In this document: positions 25,724-34,177 of the stretch, piece by piece
Layout of the letters: the number at the start of each line of letters is the position of its first letter
How positions within the stretch are numbered: position 1 is the stretch's first letter
DNA from: JAGVSV01 sp050952845
GTDB taxonomy: Bacteria; Bacillota; Clostridia; Christensenellales; Aristaeellaceae
NCBI GenBank assembly: GCA_050952845.1
Contig: JBMNLP010000001.1
Location: forward strand, 744,001-808,000
Reading direction: 5' to 3'
Length of the DNA stretch: 64,000 nucleotides
The notes under the pieces: generated by a model
Seen by the model: the letters and a program-made list of their open reading frames with translations, nothing else
Databases searched by the model: none
Told to the model about the DNA's origin: nothing
Made by a program: the position numbers and the translations under genes

Positions 25724-27823
25724 TTATGTGCGATGTAACGCACGCCAGGCACCGGGCGCAACACAGTACTTCCTTTTGAATGACCGGTAAAATGTATCAT
25801 AGTTTGCATAGCCTACAGCCAACGCGATATCGGCGCTCGGCAGATCTTCTGTAGCGAGCAGCTCCAGTGAGTGTTGAAGCCGGAGTGTCTCCAAGTATTC
25901 AGAAAACAGGCAGCCCACCCTGTCCTTAAAATATTGGGATACATACTTTTCGCTCAAGTGAAATTCTGAACCGATGAGTTTGAGCGACATATCCTGCCGG
26001 GTGTAATTTTCCCGTACAAAATCGACAACTGCTGTATCCTCCTGTTCCGGCTGAGATTTGATCACATCGCATACGTTAAGAATAGATGCCTCGCAGCCTG
26101 AAAGCATCGCTGCTTTTGTCGTTCCATCACCCCATTCGGGCAGCGCTCCGATGTTTACACCCAATTCGCATGATATGCGCGCAAACAACAACCTCAGCTC
26201 GTCATAGAGCAGCGTGTGTTCGTCGCTGCCCTCTTGAACCTGTTCTATAAGTGAATGCAGCTCGCTGAGCGCTTCGTCTGCACACATGCCCTTGATCAGC
26301 GTTCTGAGGCGCTCCATACGCCAGTAAGGTACGGAATAGAGCGGCGTCAAGCGCTGCACATCGTCGTATAGCGCCACGCCGCCGTCGCCAATGCGCGCTG
26401 CCGCAAGCGCACGGCGAGCTTCCGTGTAAGCCTGACGAATGGTGTCTCCGCCAGTATGCTCACCGCTGATACCCCCCATCCATATCCCGCTCATGCCCAT
26501 CAAGCGTTGATCGCCCGGATAGAAAATAACAAACAGTGAGTTTCGGGCACATAGAGGCTCGATGAGTGCGCTTGTCAACCCTGCGCACAGCGTTGTGCTA
26601 AGCTCCTCCGGCGCTGTATGATCCATGCGCTGTACAAGCGCAAGGCGATAAGGCATTGTGACCATATCATGTATTTTCGGCAATTGATGCAACCATGTCT
26701 TATACTCCCCAACCCCTGTCAACAGCTGGTTTAGGGTGTTCTGCCTGACACCGGGCATCAGTGTGTCGATCTGCCGGCTCAGGTTTTTATTCCTGCCCTC
26801 AAGCACGCTCAACATGCTCTCTATACGGTGAATCAGGCCAGACAATGACAGCCCCCCGCTGACGTTTGTAATGCGGGCCAGGGGACGCACCACCGACCAG
26901 AATAATAAACCGATCAACGTTGCGCAAAGAAAGGCGCTGATCATGATGAAAGCGATTTGCAGCGTTCGGTAGGAGTCCAATTGTTCTTTGATATAATGAT
27001 CAGGGATGGCGATGCTCAGCGTAATCCCCCCAATGGAGGGGGTCATCGTAAAAATGGTCTTTCCTCCTTGTACAAGCACGCCGTCATCGGGCGGGCTGCC
27101 CTGCAACGCTCCAGGCATCAGACGGCGGTCTTGTGCATAGATGCACAGCTCCGCCTCTGCAACTTCCGCAAGCAGCATGCGCGCAAGCTCTTGTGCATTG
27201 ATCATTACAACGCTGCGCAGCATGGGATGCAGGCAGGAAGGCGCAAACACAAAAGGTATTCTCTGTGCACGCCCGTCCTTGCTGGTATAGATCTCCTTCA
27301 TATCAAAAAACTGCCCAACGCCCAAGCTTGCTCCAACCTGATCGCCCATGACCATCGCAAGGAACCTCTCTGCACGCATATCGTTCGTGTCGATCAGCTG
27401 ATGCGCACAGCTCGACAGATAATCGTCATGTACGCGCGTCGATGTGACCACAAGGCGCTCGTTAATGAATAGATAATAATCATCCACGATACCGCCAGTC
27501 AGGTTCATATCAAGCGCCTTCTCGCGCAGCACCATCAGCTTGTAATAATCGCGCGCCTCCAAATCCCGTATCTTCGTAAGCGACTTTGTGTATGGTTCTC
27601 CCGCCAGATCCATCAGTCCGATGTATGTGTTGACCAGCTGCTCTTGAAGAACAGCCACACCATGCTCAATACGAAGCCATGTATTTTCCACAAGGCGCTC
27701 GCGCATGGCTTCTATGGTTTTCCCATAAGCCATGGATAGCATTGCCAAAATGCTCAATGCAATCGCAACGTATATGCTGATGCTGCGCATATATGTGGCG
27801 ATATGTCTGAGTCTCCGGTCCAA
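25724..27823 (-). CDS. Membrane-bound AraC-family transcriptional regulator
   Basis: A 699-residue one-component sensor-regulator. One transmembrane helix near the N-terminus (ISIYVAIALSILAMLSMAYG, about 16-35), an extracytoplasmic sensor of about 250 residues, a second helix (IAFIMISAFLCATLIGLLFW, about 291-310), a cytoplasmic linker, and at the C-terminus an AraC DNA-binding domain with two HTH units (LKLIGSEFHLSEKYVSQYFK and ADIALAVGYANYDTFYRSFK, about 610-685). TTG 27823 was chosen because AGGAGG lies 9 bases upstream; the open frame begins before that site. It is divergent from the sugar ABC permeases and most likely activates them in response to an extracellular sugar; the paired repeats at 27935-27997 are probable binding sites. 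Confidence 0.9.
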   Translation of the reverse strand: MDRRLRHIATYMRSISIYVAIALSILAMLSMAYGKTIEAMRERLVENTWLRIEHGVAVLQEQLVNTYIGLMDLAGEPYTKSLTKIRDLEARDYYKLMVLREKALDMNLTGGIVDDYYLFINERLVVTSTRVHDDYLSSCAHQLIDTNDMRAERFLAMVMGDQVGASLGVGQFFDMKEIYTSKDGRAQRIPFVFAPSCLHPMLRSVVMINAQELARMLLAEVAEAELCIYAQDRRLMPGALQGSPPDDGVLVQGGKTIFTMTPSIGGITLSIAIPDHYIKEQLDSYRTLQIAFIMISAFLCATLIGLLFWSVVRPLARITNVSGGLSLSGLIHRIESMLSVLEGRNKNLSRQIDTLMPGVRQNTLNQLLTGVGEYKTWLHQLPKIHDMVTMPYRLALVQRMDHTAPEELSTTLCAGLTSALIEPLCARNSLFVIFYPGDQRLMGMSGIWMGGISGEHTGGDTIRQAYTEARRALAAARIGDGGVALYDDVQRLTPLYSVPYWRMERLRTLIKGMCADEALSELHSLIEQVQEGSDEHTLLYDELRLLFARISCELGVNIGALPEWGDGTTKAAMLSGCEASILNVCDVIKSQPEQEDTAVVDFVRENYTRQDMSLKLIGSEFHLSEKYVSQYFKDRVGCLFSEYLETLRLQHSLELLATEDLPSADIALAVGYANYDTFYRSFKRKYCVAPGAWRALHRT

Positions 27824-27934
27824 AGCACAGAACCTCCTGAAAATTATCAATATAATGGGTACATCATATTACACTCCGCATAAAAGCGATAAAATTTTAT
27901 CAGATATAATCGTTGCGTTCAATGGTTCCTGGAA

Positions 27935-27954
27935 TATTTCCATGTATTCGCGAA
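27935..27954. promoter_or_regulatory. Direct repeat 1, probable AraC-regulator site
   Basis: TATTTCCATGTATTCGCGAA, identical to the copy at 27978-27997. The starts are 43 bases apart, about four helical turns, so both face the same side of the DNA, in the divergent region between regulator and permease genes. Confidence 0.65.
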
Positions 27955-27977
27955 TAATTCCCGATTACATTCCCGCG

Positions 27978-27997
27978 TATTTCCATGTATTCGCGAA
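27978..27997. promoter_or_regulatory. Direct repeat 2, probable AraC-regulator site
   Basis: Second perfect copy of the 20-base repeat, about 90 bases upstream of the first permease start. Position and spacing suit an activator bound next to the permease promoter. Confidence 0.65.
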
Positions 27998-28087
27998 AAA
28001 ATCCTGTTTACATGCATGCCTGTGTGTGCTCTAATTTTATAGTAATAACAAATACAAATTTGGCACAAGTGAGGGATGAAATGTAGA

Positions 28088-29008
28088 ATGACACACCGGA
28101 TATCAATTAGAGAAAGGTTAAGGCGAACCTGGCCATTGTATGTGCTGTTGCTCCCCGGGCTGGTCTATTTGCTGGTATTCCATTATTATCCAATGTACGG
28201 CTTGCAGATCGCTTTTAAAGATTTCAAGTTTGGACACGGCATCACCGGCAGTCCCTGGGTCGGCTTCAAGCATTTTGCTCGTTTTTTTCAGTCGTATCAA
28301 TTCACACGCGTGTTGACAAACACAGTCATACTCTCTGGATATTCTATCCTTGCAGGCTTCCCGATGCGCATCATGCTGTCGCTCTCATTACACGTTGTGC
28401 GTTCCAACATGTATAAAAAAATTGTGCAGACGGCCACATATCTGCCCCACTTCATCTCCACCGTCGTGATGGTTGGTATCCTTATGCGCTTTTTTAACCC
28501 GATACTCGGCGTATTCTCACAGCTGATACAAGCGCTTGGCGGCACGGAACGTGATGTGATGGGGTTGCCCGCAGCCTTTCCACACCTCTACGTGTGGTCG
28601 GGCATCTGGCAGCACGCAGGCTGGGGTACCATCATCTACCTTGCGACGCTGGCAAGCGTCGACCTGCAGCTGCATGAGGCAGCCATCATCGACGGCGCGT
28701 CGCGGATGCAGCGTGTTGTGCATATAGACATTCCAGCCATTGTGCCGACCGCGGTGATCATACTCATCATGGATATGGGCTCCATCCTCAGCGTGGGCTT
28801 TGAAAAGGTATTGTTGATGCAGAATGCACTCAACATCGCGGCAAGCGAGGTCATCTCTACGTATGTATACAAAATAGGTATCGCGAGCGGCCGGCCCAAC
28901 TACTCGCTCGGCGCAGCAGTAGGGCTTTTCAACTCGGCCGTCAATTTCGGCATGATTGTGTTGGTAAACGGCATAGCAAAAGCGCTCAAACAGGAAACGC
29001 TTTGGTAA
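28088..29008 (+). CDS. Sugar ABC-transporter permease (LplB/YteP type)
   Basis: A 306-residue inner membrane permease with about six helices. The N-terminus (YVLLLPGLVYLLVFHYYPMY) and the cytoplasmic coupling loop (EAAIIDGASRMQRVVHIDIP, about 201-220, EAA motif) are typical of the LplB/YteP branch for oligosaccharides. The ATG at 28088 is preferred to 28076 because the GAGGG would touch the latter. It pairs with the next permease and with the binding protein further on; the ATPase is not encoded here and is probably a shared MsmX-like subunit. Confidence 0.92.
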   Translation: MTHRISIRERLRRTWPLYVLLLPGLVYLLVFHYYPMYGLQIAFKDFKFGHGITGSPWVGFKHFARFFQSYQFTRVLTNTVILSGYSILAGFPMRIMLSLSLHVVRSNMYKKIVQTATYLPHFISTVVMVGILMRFFNPILGVFSQLIQALGGTERDVMGLPAAFPHLYVWSGIWQHAGWGTIIYLATLASVDLQLHEAAIIDGASRMQRVVHIDIPAIVPTAVIILIMDMGSILSVGFEKVLLMQNALNIAASEVISTYVYKIGIASGRPNYSLGAAVGLFNSAVNFGMIVLVNGIAKALKQETLW

Positions 29009-29020
29009 GGAGGCGCGCAT

Positions 29021-29917
29021 ATGAACACGAAAAAAATACGCGCTGCAAAAGGCGAGGCAGCCTTTTATCTGATCAACAACATCTTTCTTGCCGTCTTCTT
29101 CATTAGTGTACTATATCCCATCGTTTATGTACTCAGCGCTTCGATATCATCGCCCCGCGCAGTGATGAGCGGACAGGTGATACTCTGGCCTGTGGAACTG
29201 TCGCTCAAAGGATATGAGGCGGCTTTTCGCAACAGCGCACTCCTGACAGGCTATGCAAACTCCATGATTTACGCGGTGGTGGGCACGCTGTTCAACGTCG
29301 GCATAACATTGACGACCGGTTACGCCCTGTCTAGACAAGAGCTGATCGGCCGGCAGTTTTTCAACCTGCTCTTTGCATTCACGATGTGGTTTGGTGGCGG
29401 GCTGATTCCGAATTATCTGCTGGTTCGTTCGCTTGGCATCATGAACACGCGTTGGGCAATGTGGTTGCCGGGTATGATGAGCGTTTGGAACATGGTGCTG
29501 TGCCGTACGTACATCCGCAATACGATTCCCGAGGAGCTATTCGAAGCGGTGATGATGGACGGCTGCGGCTACTTCCGTTTTTTCACCCATATCGTGCTCC
29601 CCCTCTCAGGCGCAATCATAGCGGTGCTGGCCATGTTCTACGCCATAGGGCACTGGAACGCCTATTTTAACGCATTCATCTATCTGAACAACCCCGCCCT
29701 CTACCCGCTGCAGATCATTCTGAGGGACATTCTCATACAGAACCAACTTGAGATGGAAGCCGTTTCAGAAGTGACATCCTCCTACGCAGACATAGGCGTG
29801 GTGGAGGTATTGAAATATGCAGTGATTATGCTCGCATGTCTCCCCTTATGGATCATCTATCCGTTTGTACAACGCTTCTTTGTGAAGGGGGTGATGATCG
29901 GCTCGTTAAAGGGCTAA
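29021..29917 (+). CDS. Sugar ABC-transporter permease (YtcP type)
   Basis: A 298-residue permease with about six helices, partner of the upstream subunit. The end of the first helix region (FFISVLYPIVYVLSASISSP), the EAA-type loop (EELFEAVMMDGCGYFRFFTH, about 167-186) and the C-terminal VKGVMIGSLKG are signatures of the YtcP/YesQ family. It begins 12 bases after the previous stop with AAGGAGG. Together the two permeases form the channel for the binding protein at 30056-31649. Confidence 0.93.
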   Translation: MNTKKIRAAKGEAAFYLINNIFLAVFFISVLYPIVYVLSASISSPRAVMSGQVILWPVELSLKGYEAAFRNSALLTGYANSMIYAVVGTLFNVGITLTTGYALSRQELIGRQFFNLLFAFTMWFGGGLIPNYLLVRSLGIMNTRWAMWLPGMMSVWNMVLCRTYIRNTIPEELFEAVMMDGCGYFRFFTHIVLPLSGAIIAVLAMFYAIGHWNAYFNAFIYLNNPALYPLQIILRDILIQNQLEMEAVSEVTSSYADIGVVEVLKYAVIMLACLPLWIIYPFVQRFFVKGVMIGSLKG

Positions 29918-29955
29918 ACGCACATTCATGTCATGAATCACGCGTGTGAAAGCAC

Positions 29956-30064
29956 GTAAAGATAAAGGAGGAAGAAACCATGTGTAAAGATCAAGGAGGA
30001 TGAACCCATGCTGCGCACGTTACTAACACTGACAAAGAAGAAGGAGGATAAACCCATGTTGCGC
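29956..30064 (+). repeat. Threefold repeated RBS-start leader
   Basis: Three similar units each with AAGGAGG and ATG: a first ATG at 29980, a second (AAGGAGGATGAACCCATG) at 30008 and a third (AAGGAGGATAAACCCATG) at 30056, the last two followed by CTGCGCA or TTGCGCA. The first opens a frame of only seven codons that ends over the second ribosome-binding site, and the second start is in frame with the third. Extra ribosome-loading sites or recent small duplications are possible. Confidence 0.6.
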
Positions 30065-31649
30065 AAAATACTGCCGCTGACCCTGGTGCTATGCCTTGCA
30101 CTCTCTGCAGCCGCTTTTGCGGAGGTGACGCCCAAAGGCGAGTTCCCCGTGACCACTGAGCCTGTCTCGCTTCGGATTGCGATGCCTGTCAGCCCAAAAG
30201 TTGAGGACATAGAAACAAACAAGTTTACGCTATGGACCGAGGAGATGACCGGGATCGACCTGTCGTTCGAAGTGCTTCCAAATGAAGATACGATGACCAA
30301 GGTGAACCTGATGTTTGCCTCCGACGATCTTCCGGATGTTTTCGTCGGTATTCCATTAAGCTACCTGAACCTGATCGACTACAGCGATGCCGGCTACATC
30401 ATCCCGCTGGACGAATACATTGAGGAGTATGGCGACAACATCCATCGCACCTTTGAACTGTCCACGAACCCCTATGTTGAGAAACTCCTGCGCCTTCCGG
30501 ATGGCAAGATTTACGCCATGCCCGCCATCGTAGAAGCCTCGTCCAACACCTGGAACAACCGACTGTGGATCTACGAACCATGGCTCAAACAGCTGGGCAT
30601 GGACATGCCCACCACCATCGACGAATTATACGAGTATTTGGTGGCCGTTCGTGACAATGACCTTAACGGAAATGGGATAGACGACGAAATTCCGATGATG
30701 ACTGTCGCAGTCGGTAATCCAGGAAACGCCATTAGCTTTTTTGGCAACGCTTTTCAGTTTACACAACAAGATCATTATCTGGATGTAAACGATGGCGTCG
30801 TGAGCTTCATTGCGGGGAATGAGCTGTATAAACAAACCATCACATACCTTCACAAATTGACGCAGGAGGGACTTCTCCATCCATCGTCATTCACACAGGA
30901 TGCGACTCAAATGAAGGCCATTGTCGCCTCGGAAACCCCAATCGTGGGTGCAGTTCCATATTGGCAAAAAAGCGCTTTTGCTGATGTTACCAGCGAACGG
31001 GGGCGTGAGTACGTCAATCACACCGCCGCTTTCCGGACCAGGCGGTTTTGTGACCACCGTCAGCAATATTCCTGGCGTAGCATATAGCTTTGTCATCACC
31101 AAGAATTGCAAACATCCCGAGATCGCATATCGGCTTGCTGACTTCTGGCAGAGCGAGGAGGCGTCAATGCGCGGCCGCTACGGTGAGCTTGGCGTAGAGT
31201 GGGATTGGGCCGATGAGGGGGCTATAGGGAACAACGGAGAGCCTGCATATTTCAAAGTCATCGATGATGTATGGGGTAAAGCTTCCAGCAATGCCATCTG
31301 GTACAATGACGGTCGCTCAGCGTTTTTACAGGTGCACGATCGTCTGCAAAGTGCAAATGATCCCTATGAGTATAACTACCAACTCATGGTGTCCTCTCTC
31401 AACGACTATAAACCTGTCGCCAAAGCCGAGTTCGTGCCGCAAATGCCTATGAGCGAGGAAGACATGGACACCTACAATATGCTGCTCACGGATATCCTTG
31501 CATACGTGCAGGAAAACAATGCCAAGTTCATACTGGGTGATCGACCGCTCAGCGAGTGGGATGCCTATGTGGCCGAATTCGATGCGCTTGGCGTAAATGA
31601 GCTGCTGGAAATCATCAACAGGGTTTACACAGCGTTCATGGCAGAGTAA
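30056..31649 (+). pseudogene. Sugar ABC-transporter binding protein, frameshifted
   Basis: Full-length coding content for a LipO/YtcQ-type binding protein of about 530 residues, but in two frames. Frame 1 (from ATG 30056) gives a signal peptide (MLRKILPLTLVLCLALSAAA then FA) and the first about 320 residues; frame 2 (shifted by +1) gives the rest, from SITPPLSGPGGFVTTVSN to AFMAE, ending at 31649. The shift lies between about 30998 and 31017, where a GGGGG run at 30999-31003 is a natural slip or sequencing-error site. All else is well preserved, so this is a very young mutation, an assembly error or programmed frameshifting. No lipobox cysteine is seen. Confidence 0.8.
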
Positions 31650-31682
31650 AATACGAACATCTCCCTGTCTGTTCGTGCCCAC

Positions 31683-31730
31683 GGCGGTATGTTTTCCTGA
31701 TCGAAGTTGTGCATCAAAAAACATACCGCC
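31683..31730 (+). promoter_or_regulatory. Strong intercistronic hairpin
   Basis: Perfect 13-base inverted repeat GGCGGTATGTTTT / AAAACATACCGCC with a 22-base loop, and outer sequences (TTCGTGCCC and GGCACACGAA) that can extend the stem. It lies 33 bases after the binding-protein stop. With only TCTT after it, it looks more like a transcript-stabilising or partial-termination structure that lets the binding protein be made in excess over downstream genes. Confidence 0.6.
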
Positions 31731-31788
31731 TCTTAATGGCACACGAATATCAAACACATGAATGCTGTGTACATTGGAGGATATGAGG

Positions 31789-32799
31789 ATGTTGCCAAAG
31801 GAAATTGTGCGAAGATGCATTCGGCATCAAAATCCGGTCAGGCTGGGCTTTGACTTTTTAGACCCTGATTTCCGCGACATACGGTACATCGCCTGTCCGC
31901 CGCTCAAGCCGCCGGCGGATGGGAAATTCAGTGATTGGGGCAACCATGCGAGTTTGAGCAAAGCCTCCGGCTTTCATGGAGAGACACGCTTGGATACATG
32001 GGGCAATGTGTATGGCCGCCTCGGTGGACGCACCAAAGGCGAATGTGTGCTCGGCGCGCTGCAAAATGGATGGGAGGCGCTTTCGGATTACACGTTTCCC
32101 GTGATTGACGAGCGCAATGACTGGTATGATCATGACGCTCATACCACGGGGCGTTATCTGCTGTGCGGGCTGCCGACAGGCGTGTTCTCTACATTGAGGG
32201 ACGTGCGGCGCATTGACAATGCACTCATGGACGTGCTTGAGGAACCGGAGATGGTTTCCGAATTTGTCGGGAGGGTAACAGATCTGACCATACGCCTCAT
32301 TCAATCGCTTGCAGGAGGGCGTGCAGACGGCGTGATAATGGCTGATGATTGGGGAACACAAAGTGCGCCGCTGATCAACCCGGAAGCTTTTCAAAGGCTG
32401 TTCATGCCTCATTACAAGCGCATCGCGGACACATGCCACGCTTTAGACATCGACTTCATGCTCCACTCCTGCGGATATGTGCTGCCACTGGTGCATCACA
32501 TGCTGGATGCGGGCATCGACGTACTGCAGTTTGACCAACCGGAGCTTGTGGGCAGCAGCGTTTGGGCCGATCAGTTTGGGCGACGCGCAGCGTTTTATAT
32601 GCCGGTCGACATACAAAAAATATTGCCTACAGGCGATCGGCGTCTTATCGAAGAGACGGCTCTGAGCATGGCGACGCGCTTCAAGGCTTGCGGTGGCTCG
32701 CTGATCGCAAAGGACTATCCCTCTCTCGATGACATCAATGTGCATCCGGATTGGGCCAAATGGGCACGTGACATCATCGTGGAGAATGCGTGGCTGTAG
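31789..32799 (+). CDS. Uroporphyrinogen decarboxylase-family (UroD-like) protein
   Basis: A 336-residue TIM-barrel protein of the UroD/cobalamin-methyltransferase superfamily. Conserved features include MADDWGTQSAPLINPEAFQR (about 185-204), the H-S-C-G motif in FMLHSCGYVLPLVHHMLDAG (about 223-242), and DVLQFDQPELVG (about 244-255), as in MtaA/MtbA-like methyltransferases. Real haem-pathway UroD would keep an Arg-rich N-terminus that is absent here. ATG 31789 was chosen because GGAGG is 8 bases upstream. Position after a sugar transporter suggests a catabolic or methyl-transfer role, not haem synthesis. Confidence 0.8.
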   Translation: MLPKEIVRRCIRHQNPVRLGFDFLDPDFRDIRYIACPPLKPPADGKFSDWGNHASLSKASGFHGETRLDTWGNVYGRLGGRTKGECVLGALQNGWEALSDYTFPVIDERNDWYDHDAHTTGRYLLCGLPTGVFSTLRDVRRIDNALMDVLEEPEMVSEFVGRVTDLTIRLIQSLAGGRADGVIMADDWGTQSAPLINPEAFQRLFMPHYKRIADTCHALDIDFMLHSCGYVLPLVHHMLDAGIDVLQFDQPELVGSSVWADQFGRRAAFYMPVDIQKILPTGDRRLIEETALSMATRFKACGGSLIAKDYPSLDDINVHPDWAKWARDIIVENAWL

Positions 32800-32840
32800 C
32801 GGGCACAGCATCATGCACAGTCTCAAAGGAAGAGGTATAT

Positions 32841-34064
32841 ATGGCTGGTAAATACGCGAGCTTGAGAGAATATGCCAGGCGATATCTTGAATTAGCCAAT
32901 TCGCCTGCGCAGGCGGAGAAGCGCAGGTTGTGGCGCGAACACAATGGCTTAAATTTCGAGCGCCCCCTGATCTATGTGCGCGCCATACCGTATCATGAGT
33001 TTTTTGACGACCACCTGATCAAATGCGAAGATCCTTTTCTGCGCGCATACGAATATCAGCTGGCTACCAGTGTTTTGTTTCGCGCGCGCCTCCAGGACGA
33101 CTTTGTCTTTGAACCGTATGTGACTGTTCGTGCAGAAGTCGAGTCCATTGAGGATCGCTGGGGGGTACCCTGTGATCTTGGTGAAAAGCCAAGACAGGGC
33201 GGCGCAGCACGCTATCACCCTGTGCTGCTCGAAGAAGCAGACATAGAGAAATTGCGTTCAAGACCACATCAAGTCAACGAGGGCGTGACAACGCGCCGTG
33301 CAGAGCGCCTTAACGAGGCTGTCGGCGACATATTGCCCATATATGTAGACCGGCGCGGCGCACTTTCACAAATGTGGAACATGGATATATCGACAGACCT
33401 CGCCAAATTGCGCGGCCTTGAACAGCTTATGTTTGATGTATATGACAGGCCCCAATGGCTGAAAGAGGTGGCGGGCCGTATGCGCGACATGATCCTTAGA
33501 AACATCGATGAAACAGAACGCATGGGGGATTTTTCGCTCGCTGACCATCAGAATCAGGCAATGCCTTATGCACTGGAGCTGGAAGATCCCGATCCTCAGG
33601 TACGCGGCGTCTCTACAAAGCGTCTGTGGGGTTTCCTTGCCGCGCAGGAAACCACGACCTTTAGCCCGGCGCACTTTGAGGAATTCATGCTTGAATTCCA
33701 GCTTCCCATACTTGAACGCTTTGGACTGACTGCCTACGGTTGCTGTGAGGATCTGACGCGAAAGATCGCACTGTTACGCCGCATTCGTAATTTGCGAAGA
33801 GTTGCAGTTTCCCCATTTGCCAACCTCAAAGCGTGTGCTGAGCAGATAGGTGGCGACTACATCCTTTCATATCGTCCAGACCCGTCCGCCACCTTTGCCA
33901 CAGGTTTAGACGAAGAAAGCGTTCGCCGCCGGCTAAAAGAAGATTTCCATATACTCCGCGCCAACGGCTGCAAATTTGATGTCACCATGAAAGATGTGGA
34001 GACCATTGCCGGCCGGCCGGATGACATGGTCCGCTGGGTACGCATCGTGCGGGAAATGAGCTGA
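32841..34064 (+). CDS. Second, divergent UroD-like protein
   Basis: A 407-residue protein without signal peptide or membrane helices. It starts ELANSPAQAEKRRLWREHNG, a pattern found in long UroD-like proteins next to sugar or methyl catabolic loci, and later carries FGLTAYGCCEDLTRKIALLR (about 300-319), the place where UroD-like proteins have the H-S-C-G-type metal or substrate loop, here G-C-C-E-D. The family link is distant and the function unknown. It follows the first UroD-like gene by 41 bases, with AAAGGAAGAGG before ATG 32841, so the pair is likely co-expressed and may act on one substrate. Confidence 0.6.
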   Translation: MAGKYASLREYARRYLELANSPAQAEKRRLWREHNGLNFERPLIYVRAIPYHEFFDDHLIKCEDPFLRAYEYQLATSVLFRARLQDDFVFEPYVTVRAEVESIEDRWGVPCDLGEKPRQGGAARYHPVLLEEADIEKLRSRPHQVNEGVTTRRAERLNEAVGDILPIYVDRRGALSQMWNMDISTDLAKLRGLEQLMFDVYDRPQWLKEVAGRMRDMILRNIDETERMGDFSLADHQNQAMPYALELEDPDPQVRGVSTKRLWGFLAAQETTTFSPAHFEEFMLEFQLPILERFGLTAYGCCEDLTRKIALLRRIRNLRRVAVSPFANLKACAEQIGGDYILSYRPDPSATFATGLDEESVRRRLKEDFHILRANGCKFDVTMKDVETIAGRPDDMVRWVRIVREMS

Positions 34065-34177
34065 CCTGTCGTATTCTGATGATCTTGCAGAACATGGCTG
34101 CTGCACACTTGCCTAATGGACTCGAAAAGATATATCATAGAAAAAGAGAGCATGCTGACGGACCGGGAGGATGCCCA

